Of a DNA stretch of 64,000 nt, positions 1 through 12,200 are shown in pieces. The notes under the pieces are model-generated. The model was not told the origin of the DNA, did no database searches, and was given only the letters and a program-made list of their open reading frames with translations. The position numbers and the translations under genes are program-made. The first letter of the stretch is position 1, and the number at the start of each line of letters is the position of its first letter. This stretch comes from Ceratopteris richardii (Eukaryota; Streptophyta; Polypodiopsida; Polypodiales; Pteridaceae). The DNA is taken from assembly GCA_020310875.1 (NCBI GenBank), contig CM035416.1, positions 3,741,709 through 3,805,708 of the forward strand, read 5' to 3'.

Positions 1-388
1 TAACAAAGAAAACACATTTCTTAGGATTCAAACATACTCTTTAAGTTCTACATTTCTTGAATATATTCTCCAAGTCCTACAAGTGATTTTTTCTTTTCAA
101 TGAAAAGGTACAAAGATCATCAACATAACTTTCCATCATGGTTGTAAGAAATTCTTTGAACACATGACACATCAACCTTTGAAAGGTTGCTGGTGCATTA
201 GTTAGTCCAAAGGGCATAACCCTAAATGCATATATTCCCCATTCAGTGGAGAATGCAGTTTTATGTTGATCTTCCAAGGCAATAGGTACTTGGTTATATC
301 CTAAAAAACCATCCAAGAAACTATAAACCTCTTTCCTTGCAACTCTCTCTAGGAGATGATTAGTTATAGGTAATGAGAAGATTCTTAG
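1..388 (-). mobile_element. Ty3/Gypsy reverse transcriptase fragment
   Basis: Minus-strand translation matches the palm and thumb of a Gypsy reverse transcriptase: PLPITNHLLERVA-like text, then FLDG, MPFGLTNAPATFQRLMCHVFKE and the catalytic YVDDL. It is close to the matching part of element G1 (33600-33990), so it is a relative of G1. It enters from the left edge of the window, and the similarity stops near 388, where unrelated plus-strand sequence begins. It is a fossil fragment; nothing else of the element is visible here. Confidence 0.85.
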
Positions 389-1491
389 CATTGGAAGAAG
401 TAAGTGAAAGATTCATATTTGTGTTGCAGAGGAATAGAAGAAGATACTTTTTATGTTGCAGAAGATTATGAATCCTAAAATGCTTTCAGCAGGGTTTTGA
501 AGATAGATCAGCTAACCTTATTCTCTTATTTGGGAAGCTGAGGAATGACAGGGAAAGCTATGGGCATGTGCACAATGCTAATAAAAAGGGTTCAAAGATT
601 TTATTTCAGATACAGGTATTGATCACTAAAGATCAAATTTATTGAAAGAAGGAAGACGTTCCAGATTTCATAAAGTTTGATATATTTGAAGAATTTTGGA
701 TACTAGTGTTAAGTCATCCAGGGGGGTGATAAAACATGACTTATTTTTAGCCATATGTGAAAGAATGTAAAGTCATACCTACAGGTATTCCTATTTTAGG
801 TAATTCTATATTTCCTTTGTCAGGTTCTCTTTATGTTCCAGCTTTGAAAGAAGAAGGAAGAAGGAGAATGTCTGGAGAAAGTTCCTGTCAGGATGTTCCT
901 ATTCAGGAGAAGATTCCAGAGCTCTATTGAAGAGAAGCTTGATATTTGAGAGAGGTATGAAGACATGATGAAATCATAGATTCTTTGATGAGACTCATGA
1001 GTTGAGTTGAGTTGAGTTCAGTTTAGTACAGTTAGAGATGAACCAGCAGTGTTCATAATATACTAGGTTGTGAGTTGTCAATCAGAGGTTCCAGAATTCA
1101 GTTCTTGATTTTGTTTAGTGTATCTACATGACACAGCAAAAGTATGTTGAGAAAAATTTCGTAAGGTAAATGCAAATATGTGGATCCTAGTGTATGTTTT
1201 TAGGTTTAAGAAGACACGAGATAGCAGGTTCAGAGTCAGTACATGCTACATTTGTTGTCAAGTAGTGATTGCTTGATGTGTGCACTATTAGATATATGTT
1301 TGCATGTTTTCTCGGATATTATGGTTCATGTTCAAGTTCAGGTTTTTGAAGTTTGAAGGAAAGTCAAATTCAGTTTTGAAGAAAACTTTTGAAGAAAAGG
1401 TTTGAAGGTAAATTTGGAGAGTACAAGTTTGAAGATTATGAAGTTTGCAGATCGAGTCCAGTTTGTACCATTGTGACATTGCAGGGGGGAT
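389..1491 (+). mobile_element. 3' internal region of an LTR element, ending in a polypurine tract
   Basis: I see no protein domain in this stretch on either strand. Its right end (1481-1490, GCAGGGGGGA) is a polypurine tract directly before an LTR starting TGTT at 1492, so I infer it is the non-coding 3' internal part of the plus-strand element that owns that LTR. It could instead hold a very decayed pol end. There is no 5' LTR in the window. Confidence 0.45.
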
Positions 1492-1584
1492 TGTTCGAAA
1501 CAATGTCTCATTGGTCAAAGTTGATCAAGTTGCTACAACATGAGTAGGTATTGTTTTGCTTCCTCTACAAGAAAAAATGTTGGG

Positions 1585-1646
1585 TGCCGTGGCTAGACCA
1601 TTATCCTCCCAAATAATTGGCGTGGGTTTGATTCCAACGGATGGCA
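1585..1646 (+). other. tRNA-like fold inside the LTR
   Basis: The 62-nt stretch begins TGCCGTG and ends GGATGGCA, which can pair over six of seven acceptor positions. It holds a box-A-like GTGGCTAGACCA and a box-B-like GGGTTTGATTCC with a T-stem pairing at four of five positions. It is shorter than a normal tRNA and lacks a full anticodon arm, so it may be a decayed tRNA-derived insert or chance. Confidence 0.3.
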
Positions 1647-2123
1647 GATAGCGGAAGCAAAGAAGTTTTTTGATTATTCATGCTTTTCAAATAAAGTAAA
1701 AGGCGGCGAATGCAAAAGACGGAGACGGAACATGCATTTTGTTTTTTTCCGATTTGCACTACCATATGCTTTATTGAGAAGTTCTTTTGGAAGTGTTTTA
1801 TTCTATCAAGTGCTATGCTATATAAGAAGCCATTGGCTTATTGTTTATTAATCCATTTCCTAGTTTCAACACCAAACTTTGGAGAGCTTTGCTACCTTAA
1901 TAGAGGTAGTGCTTCTAGCACATGGGGCAGCCATGTTGCTATTCATGAGCATGTTGAGGAGCGGCTATGGATTTCTTCTTGAAGAAGAAGAGTGTGATCA
2001 CACTCTTGCTTATGGAGAGGATATTAGCACTTTGATGATGTGGATCGGCCATTCACATGATGTATTTGAAGATTGTCTTCTACATGAAGATTTCGGTTTA
2101 CTTTCAAAGACATTGGATGGTGG

Positions 2124-2151
2124 TTAACATAAGATTTGCATCTTATGTTAA
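2124..2151 (+). other. perfect hairpin in the LTR
   Basis: TTAACATAAGA (2124-2134) and TCTTATGTTAA (2141-2151) form an 11-bp perfect stem with a 6-nt loop. It lies about 300 bp downstream of the LTR TATA box, where the R/U5 region of the transcript would be. A role in transcript structure or 3'-end formation is only inference. Confidence 0.6.
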
Positions 2152-2779
2152 GAATTAAGGTACATGTTCTCTTTATGCACACATGTACTACTTGGAGTTT
2201 ATGGAGGCAGTAACATCCATATCAAATGTTCATATGAGTTTGAGGATTTCCGGCAGCAAACTTGTTACCATTCTTTGCTACTTTTTAAGTATGTGATCTT
2301 TTCACACACGTATCTGACTTAGGGTCTTCCATAGCCTAAGGTTAGATGAGGGTTTGTTGATTATCAGTTTTAGACTGATCCTTCCTCTTTTTGTCACTCA
2401 TATTCACTCTTCTACAACCTATTAGGTCACACATCTCATATATATTCAGATTTCTGTCCATACATCTGAATAAGTTTGTTACATTTGTACATTCACTCAT
2501 CCATCTATTTCTATTCACATAGAGTGGTTGAGAGTTTTGCCCCCACATTCTACATTGAACATTGGTATATATGATAGTGTGAGTAAGCAGTGGCTTACGT
2601 AACACTTTACACATGTTGTCTAATCTCTCTCTATCTTTGTCTCATCATTCGTATGATTAAGTGTGGTATGTTCATGTTTTGTCAAATATTGGAAGATTGC
2701 TAGATTCTATGTTGTATATCCTAGACATATAGAACCTTGGACCTGTGATATGAGCAATGGGCCTACCTCATTTCCAACA

Positions 2780-5700
2780 GATAAAACAACCCAAGTAGCC
2801 GAGTACCACTCAAGTAGCGAAAGATGCACTTAACCACCTACCAATGCTTGACTCCTAGGCAATGCATAAACTTGCTCATCTGTGAGACAGCAAACTGAAT
2901 ATCTGGCCAAGTAATGCATAAGTAAATCAAGTATCTAACAGCCTGCTGATAGAGAACAACATCAAATGCATCTCCAGCATCATGAAGACTCAACCGTAAA
3001 CCTGTCTCCATAGGAGTGGCAATAGGCTTACAATCTTGAAGGCCAAAACGTTGCAATAATGTCAATATATTTCATTTGACACAAAGCCATTCCACCATCA
3101 ACTTGCATAAACTGAATGCCCAAATAGTGATGCAAATGCCCCAAATCAGACATCTCAAATGAGGCATGCAAATCAGCCTTAAAATCAGCAATATGCTTCT
3201 CAATATGTCAAGTGAGCAGCATGTCGTCAACATAGACAACAATGATCAGAAGCACATCATTAGCACACTTCACATATAAGGTGCTTTCAATTGGACTATT
3301 CTCAAAACCATGTGCAATCAGATAGGCATGTATCTGCTTGGTATGCACATCTGATTTTCATGCGCTTTTTGCACAAAGCCACAAGGCAGAAAAACATACA
3401 CTTCTCATGCAAGTCACCATTCAGAAATGCTATTTTAATGTCCAACTGATGTACATTCCAACCATGATGAGCTGCAAGTGCACAGATGCTACGAACTGTA
3501 GTCATTTGGCAAGTAGGTGCAAAGGTCTCATCAAAATCAATGCCTATTTCCTATGCATAACCCTTTGCAACAAGTCTACCCTTATACATGTCCACTGTAC
3601 CATCAGGCTTACGCCTCAGCTTGTATACCTACTTAGTCCCAATGGCCTTCTTGCCAGGAGGCAAGTCACATAAAGAACAAGTACCATTCTTCATTATAGC
3701 ATCATATTCAAATTGCATAGCAACCATCCAATTTTTTGAATCTTGTGCTTCATCAAACGAAACGGGCTCATTCTCATCACAGAGAATAGATGTATCCATA
3801 GCATAGCAATCTGATGCAAAAGAGGCACTATGAGAGCCTGAACGAGTATGATATGATAGAGGTGCGTCTAATTTGTTGTCACGCAAAGTCTACACCAGCC
3901 ATTTTGGCATAGTTTTTGCCTGCTCAATATCAGCTCTCTCGTCAACTAGTGCATCATGTAAATCTGCATCAGAAATGGAATGATCTGCATCATCACATGA
4001 AACCTGCAAAGGCTGAGAAGTTGCCTCATTGGGACCAACACTAGACTGTCCACCTGTAAAAAGAGGCAGCAAAGTATCATACATGTCTTTGGAGCTGACA
4101 GATCTCTCCTTAGTACATGAAAGCAATGGCTGAATAGCATCTTCCACAAAGACAACATCACAGCTAACCAGAATGAGTTTAGTCTGTGGATGATATAGAC
4201 GATAGCCTTTACTTTCAAAACTCTACCCAACAAAAATACATTTTTACTGCTTTATCATCTAATTTTCTACTATGTTGTTCAGGCACTAATGCATATGCCA
4301 AACAACCAAAAACATGCAGATGAGCAACATCATAGCTAACGAGAATGCGTTTAGTCTGTGGATGATATAGACGATAGCCTTTACTTTTAGATATGTTCTC
4401 TACAAAAATACATTTTACTGCTTTATCATCCAATTTTCTACGATGTTGTTCAAGCACTAATGCATATGCCAAACAACCAAAAACACGCAGATGAGCAACA
4501 GATGCTTGTGATCATGCCAAGCCTCATATGGAGTGATAGACTACAGCGCTTTAGTGGGACATCTGTTAAGTACATATGCTACACACATGACAGCCTCAAG
4601 CGAGAAACTATGTGGTAAATCTTGACTCTTGACCATACATCTCGCCATCTCCATGAGTGACCTGCTCTTTCGTTTAGCAACTCCATTCTGTTGAGGTGTA
4701 TACGGCACTATACACTAGTATTTTATCCCACGTTCAGCCAAAAATGCATTAAAATGAGAAGACATATATCCCCCCCCTCGATCTGAACAAAGGGTGCCCA
4801 TTTTACATGCTAACAGATTTTCAGCTAAAGCCAAAAATTGTTTGAAGCACGTGAACACTTTGGACTTTGCCTTCAATGGATATACCCATGCATGCCTGGA
4901 AAAATCATCAATGAAAGTCACGAAGTAAAGAAGGTGTCTGCCCGAACTGAACCATCTTTTGGAAATGAGGAACATTGCATTTTGCCCAAAATACAACCTT
5001 CACAAACATGTTTTCTAGGTGCCTCAAGTTTGGGCAAAGAGGAAACCATTTTAGACTTCTGTAGGCGTAGCAAACTAGCAAAATTCAGATGACCAAAGCG
5101 TGCATGCCAAAGCTTTGCATCTGACATAGCCTGAGAATCATGTACTGCACATGCCGAATCATTCAGAGATCTTTCATAGTCTACGAGCTTATACAACCCA
5201 CAACATAAAATGCCAGAAGCAATAATCACATCCCCATTTGACAGGTCATGAACTGTACACATGTCATCAACAAATTTCACAACCAAGCCAATCTTGGCTA
5301 ATGCAAAAAATGGTAACAGGTTCTTCTTGATCCCTGGCACAAATAAAGCATTTGACAAAGTGAAAGAACTACCATCAGCACTAGTCAAAATGATCTTGCC
5401 AACTCCCATAATAGGATAAGAGGAGTTGTTGGTGCATGTAATAGTATTCCTTGTAGGGGAAAGCTCGAGTGAAGAGAAGAAACTATGCTACGAGGTAATA
5501 TGTTTGGTCGCCCCAGTGTCAAAATACCAAACATCTAAGTCTACTACAGACATGCACTGCTCATGAGAAGATGGGTCAAAATTCTAGATAGTAGTAAATG
5601 CCCATTCTTCTTCCTACACAAGATTAGCAGACTTTGTTTTTGGTGTAGAGGCCTCTACAACAACCATTCTAGCCTCTTTCTTCTTTGCCTCTTTAGTAAC

Positions 5701-6864
5701 CAGTTTTGGACAGTTCTTTATGATATGATCATTCCCTTTACAATACTTGCAAAACAATTTCTGCTTTTCTGATTTCTTCTCATCTTTATCTTTCTTCTTT
5801 GAATGTGCAACATTTGTAGATTTTTGCTTACTAGTTGAAGAGCTCCATTTTCCTTTGCCCTTCTGACTAGCCAGGAATGCTTGATCTGCAACACGCAGAA
5901 TGGACCTATTCTGTTTGGACTGATCTTCTTGCAACAGATTAGAGACTAACTCCTCAAATGACAATGCATTTGGATTTCCTTTCATCATTAACCGAAGACT
6001 AGAAGCAAAACTTTGATATGAATCAGGAAGACCATTTAGAACGGTCTGCACAAGTGAGCTATCTGGTATAACCTCATTAGTAGAAATCTTTGTTCCTTCA
6101 AGTATTTGATCTTTGTTAGAAATATATCCATTGAATCACCTTCATTCATGTGCTCACTCTCCAACTATTTTCGGAGGTAAGCAACACGAGCCTCATTCCT
6201 AGCTTGGTACAATGTGGTAAGTGTATCCCAAGCATCCTTAGTTGTTCTACAAGAGCAAATATGAGGAATAATGGCACATTTGATAGAAAAAGCTATCAAT
6301 GCATGTGCTTGGGCATCTCTGCCATCCCAACAAATTTGCTCTGCAGTAGGTGCAGCAGAAATTGTAGCACAAACAAGAATATCAGAATATCATCATCTTT
6401 GACATCTTTTGCCTCAGCTTCTGTACCTACAGTTGTAACAGTTGCAGGTGTGATAGGACGTTTTTCAACACCCTGCACAATGTTCAAAAGTCCTTTTGCA
6501 ACCAATACATGTTGCATCATATAAGCCCATAACAGGTAGTTGGTACCATCCAACTTATCCTCAATAGCCAACATATGGAATACATCATTGCTTTCAGCCA
6601 TGGCCAGTGACTAAAATACCTTGATGCAAAAAATTGACTTTATCTCAAAAATTTGAACAGAACTACACAAATGAATTCTGCTAGACCTGTAGTAGACTTC
6701 GAGATGCTTATAGTGGCGAACAAAAACTAGTATATACCTTTGGAACAAAAAGACAAAATAGCTTGCACAAGCACTACTCACCAAAATTCATGCGATTTTA
6801 AGACTGCAACCAGAGGAGTGTCGATGGTGCCCTAGATGAAGCGATGACCTGCTCTGATACCAAT
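2780..6864 (-). mobile_element. Copia element A, internal region (broken)
   Basis: Read on the minus strand from the right, the parts come in Ty1/Copia order. Gag (about 5614-6601) starts MAESNDVFHMLAIEDKLDGT and has the knuckle CKYCKGNDHIIKNC. A protease/pre-integrase part follows (about 4918-5600, with LWHARFGHLN and CEGCILGKM), then the integrase core (about 4500-5000, [18 protein letters not shown]) and reverse transcriptase (about 2838-3900, QLDIKIAFLNGDLHEK and KPIATPMET). The primer site for initiator-Met tRNA lies at 6851-6862 (TGGTATCAGAGC on the minus strand), two bases from the 5' LTR. RNase H and the 3' LTR are not seen before the plus-strand LTR ending at 2779. Many breaks are present, so it is an old fossil. 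Confidence 0.88.
4155..4500. repeat. direct duplication, period about 172 bp
   Basis: The stretch around AGTCTGTGGATGATATAGAC occurs at 4181 and again at 4353, with neighbouring sequence repeated and slightly diverged. It lies within the integrase-end region of Copia element A, so the text around RKLDDKAVK appears twice in translation. Confidence 0.75.
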
Positions 6865-6948
6865 TGTTGGAGATAGATGTCAGCGGAAGCATGCAAACAA
6901 CACAAGGAAGGAGAAGAAGCTTGGAGCACAACACACAATACTGAATGA
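6865..6948 (-). repeat. Copia A 5' LTR, inner part
   Basis: The LTR edge is set by the adjacent Met-tRNA primer site: the minus strand reads CTCCAACA, two bases, then TGGTATCAGAGC. After 84 bp the LTR is interrupted at 6949 by Copia element B and appears to resume beyond 10893. Confidence 0.65.
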
Positions 6949-7968
6949 TGATGGAGAGTGTTAATCTCCAAAAGAACAAGCTACTCTTGAAGTTAGAGCA
7001 CCTCTATATCAAGAGTAACTCAAAACCTTTACCAATTTAGAAGATCAATGATCAATTATCAAAATTTTGGATAAAATGTGAAGAAGATGACTACACAGAA
7101 AGTCTGCTGCACATAACTCACTCATTGACTTATCAAATGTGTAAAGTTGTTTATAAAACTTTGCACAAGGTGTCACCTATAGTTTATGCATCTTCTCCAA
7201 GTTAAATCATTCCAAAAGACTCAGTAGATCTTGAGAAATGATCTTAACAAGTCACCTATGTCTAAAACTGTAGTTCTTTACAGTCGACTTTGACACTTGT
7301 AACTTTTTAAGCTTGGTTCTCTCAAACTAGAACCCGTTTAATCAAATGCTTTTAGTTATAGGTAGCTTACCTTCCAACTTAAAGAATGAGTGCTTTCTTG
7401 CTCAAAACTTTACACTGTGGAAGGAGAACTGACCAAAACATTAGCATCCAATTTTGCACCTCCATCAACTTCTATTCTTTTCATTTACACATGTAAATGT
7501 TCCTACACTCAATTCTCTCATCCTGATCACAATTAGAAGGTGGAAACTTGTACAGAAAGCAGTCACCTATAGACTTAGACTTGTACAAAAGCATGTCACA
7601 AAAGATTCAACACAGAGGAGAACTCTCAGAAATATCGGGTGCATTTTTTCTTCATTTCTGGAAAACTTTACATCTGAGTGATGAGAGAGATTTTACTCAC
7701 TTCTAAAGTGTCTAATGACTCATACAACTTCTAATTTCTCTATTCACATACTCTCTCACATTTGCCCCGACATTTTTACTTGTATATATAGGCAAATATG
7801 TACAAGCTCATAACCATACAAAAGTATAAGTGAGCTATCTCTAAATTAATGTACATATGTATACACATCTTCATCCTTTGAACATATGCTTCATATCTTG
7901 ATCTTTTCTTCAGTCCTTGACTTCAAACCTTCATCAAAACTTCAATTGTTGATTGCCTTGCACCAACA
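6949..7968 (-). repeat. Copia B 3' LTR
   Basis: It runs from TGATGGAGAG at 6949 to CACCAACA at 7968 on the plus strand (TGTTGGTG...CCATCA on the minus strand). It is next to the polypurine tract at 7969-7979 and matches the copy at 9885-10893 nearly throughout. A minus-strand TATA-type stretch (TATATATAGG in plus orientation, near 7780) suits its promoter. Confidence 0.85.
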
Positions 7969-9884
7969 GCTCCCCCTCAATCATCAATTGAGGTTTTCTC
8001 TATCTTCTTTATACCTGCCATGTCTTTGAATCTTTGTAGCTTTGGTCCATCCAAACTTTTCGTTAGCATATCAGCTATCTGATCTTTTGTTGAAGTATGT
8101 ATTACTTCAATCTTCTTATCCATCACCTTGTCTCTTAGAAAGTGATACTAAATCTCAATATGTTTATTCTTGGCATGAAAAATAGGGTTAGCAGCTAAAT
8201 ACAATGAACTCATGTTATCTTCATGAATAGTGGGTGTACTCTGGATGATGTCAAAACTCTTCATAAGAGTCTTAAGCCATATCACTTCGTTTGCAGCTTC
8301 AACCATACCTTTGTACTCAGCCTCTGTGGATGATAAAGCAATTGTGTGTTGCTTCTTTGAACACCACAAAATTAACTTATCTCCCACATAACACAAGTAT
8401 CCATAAGTTGATCTCCTGTCATCTGGATTACCTACCCAATCTGTATCACTATATATCTTGATGTTTGTATGTGATGTAAAACCATAATACAAACCTTCTT
8501 TGAGTGTACCTCAACACTCTTTGTCTTGCAATCCAATGTTCTTTCCTAGGACAATGCATGAATTGAGGTAATACTCCAACTGCATATGACAAGTCAGGCC
8601 TAGTTAATGTAGTATAGATCAGACTACCAACCAAACTTTGATATAGCTTCATGTCCTTGAACTCTTCTCCTCCGGATCTGCTCAATTTGTGATTCACCTC
8701 CATTGGAGTAGGTGCTACCTGCATTTCTTCCAAAGTAACCTCTACTACCTCTACCTCTGAGATTACCTCTTTGATTTTTGCCACCTCTTCCTCGAATTAA
8801 AACTCTGATTATATCCACCATTATTCTGAGTATTATGCCAACAATCATTAGCTAAATGATTTGTCTTACCACAAATCCAGCAATCTTTGACTCCATCTTT
8901 ACTACTTCTGCCTCTTCCTCTACCTTTGCCACCTCCTCTTCCTCTTAGGAAGTTAGCTTGGATAGTTGTACCTTCATCTTCATTTTCTTGTTGCTTCCCT
9001 TTTCTATTCTTCTTCTTATCCTTTGAATACATTGCTTGACCTACACTTTTATCACCTTCACCTTTGACATCCTGCTCAAAGGTTAGCATCTATCCTAGCA
9101 ACTGATTTAAGTCAGGAGTAAACTGATCTAGTGATAATTCAGTAGACAAAATGAATGGCTTCCATTTGTCATCACCTCTCAAACCTGTAAGGATTTGCCT
9201 TACCAATTTATCTTCCTCAATATCTTCATCAACTTCTCCTAATGCATCTTCAATGTCCTTCATTCTTGTTACATAATCTGAGATGGATTGAGAGGCCTTC
9301 TACTTGAATGTGGTAAATTCTGCCCACAATGATGCCTTCCTTGACTTTGTGGTGTTTTGGAAATGCTCCTCCAAAGCATTCCATATATCACTTGCACTTT
9401 CAAGACCTCTAATCTGAGGTGGCAAGTAGTCATTAACTGCCATGTAGATAATGCTCCTGGCTTGAGCATCTCTCTTCATCCAAGTCTTCAAATCTGACAA
9501 TTCCTCCCTAGTTGGAACACTAAGATCTCTGAACTGAGGCTTTTCTTCTTCACCTGTAATATAACCTATCAAGTCTTTGCTCATAAGATGAGCTTCCATC
9601 CTCATTGACCATGCTAGATAGTTCTCTCTATCCAGTTTCTCTATCTGAAGAGAATCTCCCATCCTTTCTTCACCTATGTATTAAATCCTTCTAGCTTTAT
9701 GAGGAATAAGGTTACCTTTGCTTTGAATGATACTCCTTTTGTCTTCCTTGATATCTTCTGGCCTCCTTCTCAAGCTTTGCTCTCAAGCTTTCACCTTTTG
9801 AATCTTGAATTGTTGAATTCTTTATGACTACAGTAGCCGAGGTCCTCCTTTCTTCAATTTTGATACTTCTTGCTCTAATACCAC

Positions 9885-10893
9885 TGATGGAGAGTTTTAA
9901 TCTCCAAAAGAACAAGCTACTCTTGAAGCTAGAGCACCTCTATATCAAGAGCAACTCAAAACCTTTACCAGTTTAGAAGATCAATGATCAATTATCAAAA
10001 TTTTCGATAAACTATGAAGAAGATGACTACACAAAATGTCTGCTCCACATAACTCATTCATTGACTTATCAAATATGTAAATCTTTTCATAAAACTTTGC
10101 ACACAGTGTAGTTTTTGCACCTTCTTCAAGTTAAATCATTCCAAAAGACTTAGTAGATCTTGAGAAATGATCTTAACAAGTCACCTATGTCTAAAACTAT
10201 AGTTCTTTATAGTCGACTTTGACACCTGTAAGTTTTTAAGCTTGGTTCTCTCAAAGTAGAACCCGTTTAATCAAATGCTTTTAGTCATAGGTAGCTTACC
10301 TTCCAACTTAAATAACGAGTGCTTGCTTGCTCAAAACTTTACATTGTGGAAGGAGAACTGACCAAAACATTAGCATCAAATTTTGCACCTCCTGCAACTT
10401 CTCTTCTTTTCATTTACACATGTAAATGTTCCTACACTCAATTCTCTCAGCCTCATCACAATTAGAAGGTGGAAACTTGTACAGAGATCAATCAACTATA
10501 GACTTAGAGTTGTACAAAAGCATTTCACGAAAGATTCAACACAGAAGGAGAACTCTCAGAAATATTGGGTGCAACTTTTCTTCATTTCTGGAAAACTTTA
10601 CATCTGAGTGATGAGAGAGATCTTACTCACTTCTAAAGTGTCTAATGACTCATACAACTTCTAATTTCTCTATTCACATACTCTCTCATATTTGCCCCCG
10701 ACATTTTTACTTGTATATATAGGCAAATATGTACAAGCTCATAACCATACAAAAGTATAAGTGAGCCATCTCTAAACTAATGTACATATGTATACACATC
10801 TTCATCCTTTGAACATATGCTTCATATCTTGATCTTCTCTTCAGTCCTTGACTTCAAACCATCAAAACTTCAACTGTTGATTGCCCTGCACCA
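9885..10893 (-). repeat. Copia B 5' LTR
   Basis: It starts TGATGGAGAG at 9885, one base from the primer site, and can be followed to about 10893, where the terminal bases differ from the other copy (CACCAAG instead of CACCAACA). I could not find a matching target duplication on the two sides. Confidence 0.8.
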
Positions 10894-11060
10894 AGAAATG
10901 TATTACTAGAGAATCTACAAAGATAAGTAGCCCATTAGGGCAATAGATATATATAGAAGCCGAGGAAAAAAAACCTCCTAAAGAGGGAAGAAAGTGCCCC
11001 GGTGGTCCCACTGTGTTCACACACATCATTAAATATATCAGCAATTGTGCACATCTTCAT
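10894..11060 (-). repeat. probable outer part of Copia A 5' LTR
   Basis: This sequence lies beyond Copia B and before the plus-strand Gypsy P region. It holds a minus-strand TATA motif (10945-10954) and a GGAGGTTTTTTTTCCTC-like inverted repeat. I assign it to Copia A by position only; the outer edge is a guess. Confidence 0.35.
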
Positions 11061-11424
11061 CGTGAAGTAAATGCATTTGTGAGAGATCTAGAACATCATG
11101 TGTCACTTGCGTATTCACATAAGATGAAGGATTCAAATCCCTTATTGTTGAGAAATAAAGCCAAAGAATAGTCTCTTCTATGTTGAGAGAGAAGGAAAAA
11201 TTCAATGGCATCAACATTATAAGCTACTTAGATTTGTTTGAAGAACAAGCTATGATTTTTTGTCTTCTCAAAGATCTTTTGATAACATTATTTGAACGAA
11301 TTTCTCATAGCTTTATCATAAATCATGTCACTCAATATGATAGTCTTCCTTGGAGTTATTTCATAAAGGAGATGCTCAAGGAATTCTATCTTGAGGATTG
11401 TAGCCAACATAACAAGGTGGTTTG

Positions 11425-11756
11425 GTACGTTTGGTACGATACATACAATACGTGTACGGTACGTGAACGGTACTTGGTAGGGAGGTTTGGTACGGTACGG
11501 TATGTATATATATTTTTTAATATATATATATTTATAAATTTTTAAAAATTTACTATATAATAACATATTCTCCATGCATTATATATAGTGAATTACTACA
11601 TGAGCACTTGAGTCTCACCGCATAGTTAACTATGAATAGTATGGCTCATATAATGAGGTTCCAAGTTCAAAATGTTGAATGATAATTTTTTTTATAGAAC
11701 AAGTACCGTACATGTACGGTACGTTTGTACGTACCATACGTATCGTACACATCCAA
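11425..11756. mobile_element. GTACGGTAC-rich terminal-inverted-repeat element (MITE-like)
   Basis: About 332 bp with ends full of GTACG/GGTAC words and an AT-rich core. The left end holds GTACGATACATAC and the right end, read on the other strand, GTACGATACGTAT, so the termini are imperfect inverted repeats. It is flanked by GTGGTTTGG (11416-11424) and GAGGTTTGG (11757-11765), a possible 9-bp target duplication with one mismatch, the length expected of Mutator-like elements; an 8-bp reading would suit hAT. It lies within the gag of Gypsy P and has no coding capacity. Confidence 0.55.
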
Positions 11757-12129
11757 GAGGTTTGGCACGCAAATTTTTCCAACCTTGCAACATAATTAGG
11801 ATGGATTCTTACGATGGGTCAATTCCCCAAAGCCGAATAGATCTATTACTCACTATGGAGCCTAGTCAAGGCTTTAAAGTAGAGCCAAATAAAAGTTTAG
11901 TTGAACAATCTCACATGGAAATTCTCACTAAGAAAATGGAAATTCGTATTGCTACACAATCCAATTGGGTGACTAAAGATGCTTTACAATCTAGTTACAT
12001 CAAAACTTTCCAATATTAAATGAACCCAATGTCTTGCCAAGATCCTTATCAACATGTTATAGCTCCCAATCAAAATCCACAAGTAGCTCATACTCAATCA
12101 TATCAAGTTCCTCCAATGCATAATCCTTC

Positions 12130-12200
12130 AATGTAAAATCCTCATCCTCATGTGCAAAATCCTCATCCTCATGTGCAAAATCCTCAAATGTATCAAAAAA
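12130..12200. repeat. short tandem repeat in Gypsy P gag
   Basis: The unit TCCTCATGTGCAAAATCCTCA recurs with a 21-bp period from about 12130 to 12190. It encodes repeated Asn-Pro-His-Pro-His-Val-Gln, part of the Pro/Gln/Asn-rich linker before the zinc knuckle. Confidence 0.7.

Larger units (their letters stand above)
1492..2779 (+). repeat. LTR of a plus-strand retrotransposon (3' LTR)
   Basis: The segment starts TGTTCGAAACA after a polypurine tract and ends TTTCCAACA, giving TG...CA ends about 1288 bp apart. A TATA box (TATATAAG, 1819-1826) and a strong hairpin (2124-2151) lie inside. On its right it abuts the reverse-transcriptase end of Copia element A, whose RNase H part and 3' LTR are not present, so it probably marks an insertion or recombination junction. 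The family is not certain; the LTR style suits Copia. Confidence 0.55.
6949..10893 (-). mobile_element. Copia element B (short derivative, broken)
   Basis: Two LTRs of about 1 kb (6949-7968 and 9885-10893) flank a short internal region. From the right, the minus strand has a Met-tRNA-type primer site (9871-9883, TGGTATTAGAGCA). Gag (about 8760-9662) starts MGDSLQIEKLDRENYLAWSM and carries CWICGKTNHLANDCW. The end of reverse transcriptase plus RNase H follows (about 7980-8784, SLVGSLIYTTLTRPDLSYAV, then WCSKKQHTIALSSTEAEY). A polypurine tract (GAGGGGGAGC on the minus strand) adjoins the left LTR. Only gag and the RNase H end are kept, so it looks like a non-autonomous derivative. The LTRs differ by several percent, suggesting middle age. 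It sits inside the 5' LTR of Copia A. Confidence 0.85.

Noticed and set aside
4838-5092. Plus-strand frames opposite Copia pol (also 3338-3806, 6150-6524, 19993-20277)
   Set aside because: They are antisense shadows of clear minus-strand Copia domains.
6940-10900. Target site duplication for Copia B
   Set aside because: Five-base flanks of the two LTRs (CTGAA on the left, sequence after CACCAA on the right) do not match, and the right LTR end is altered.
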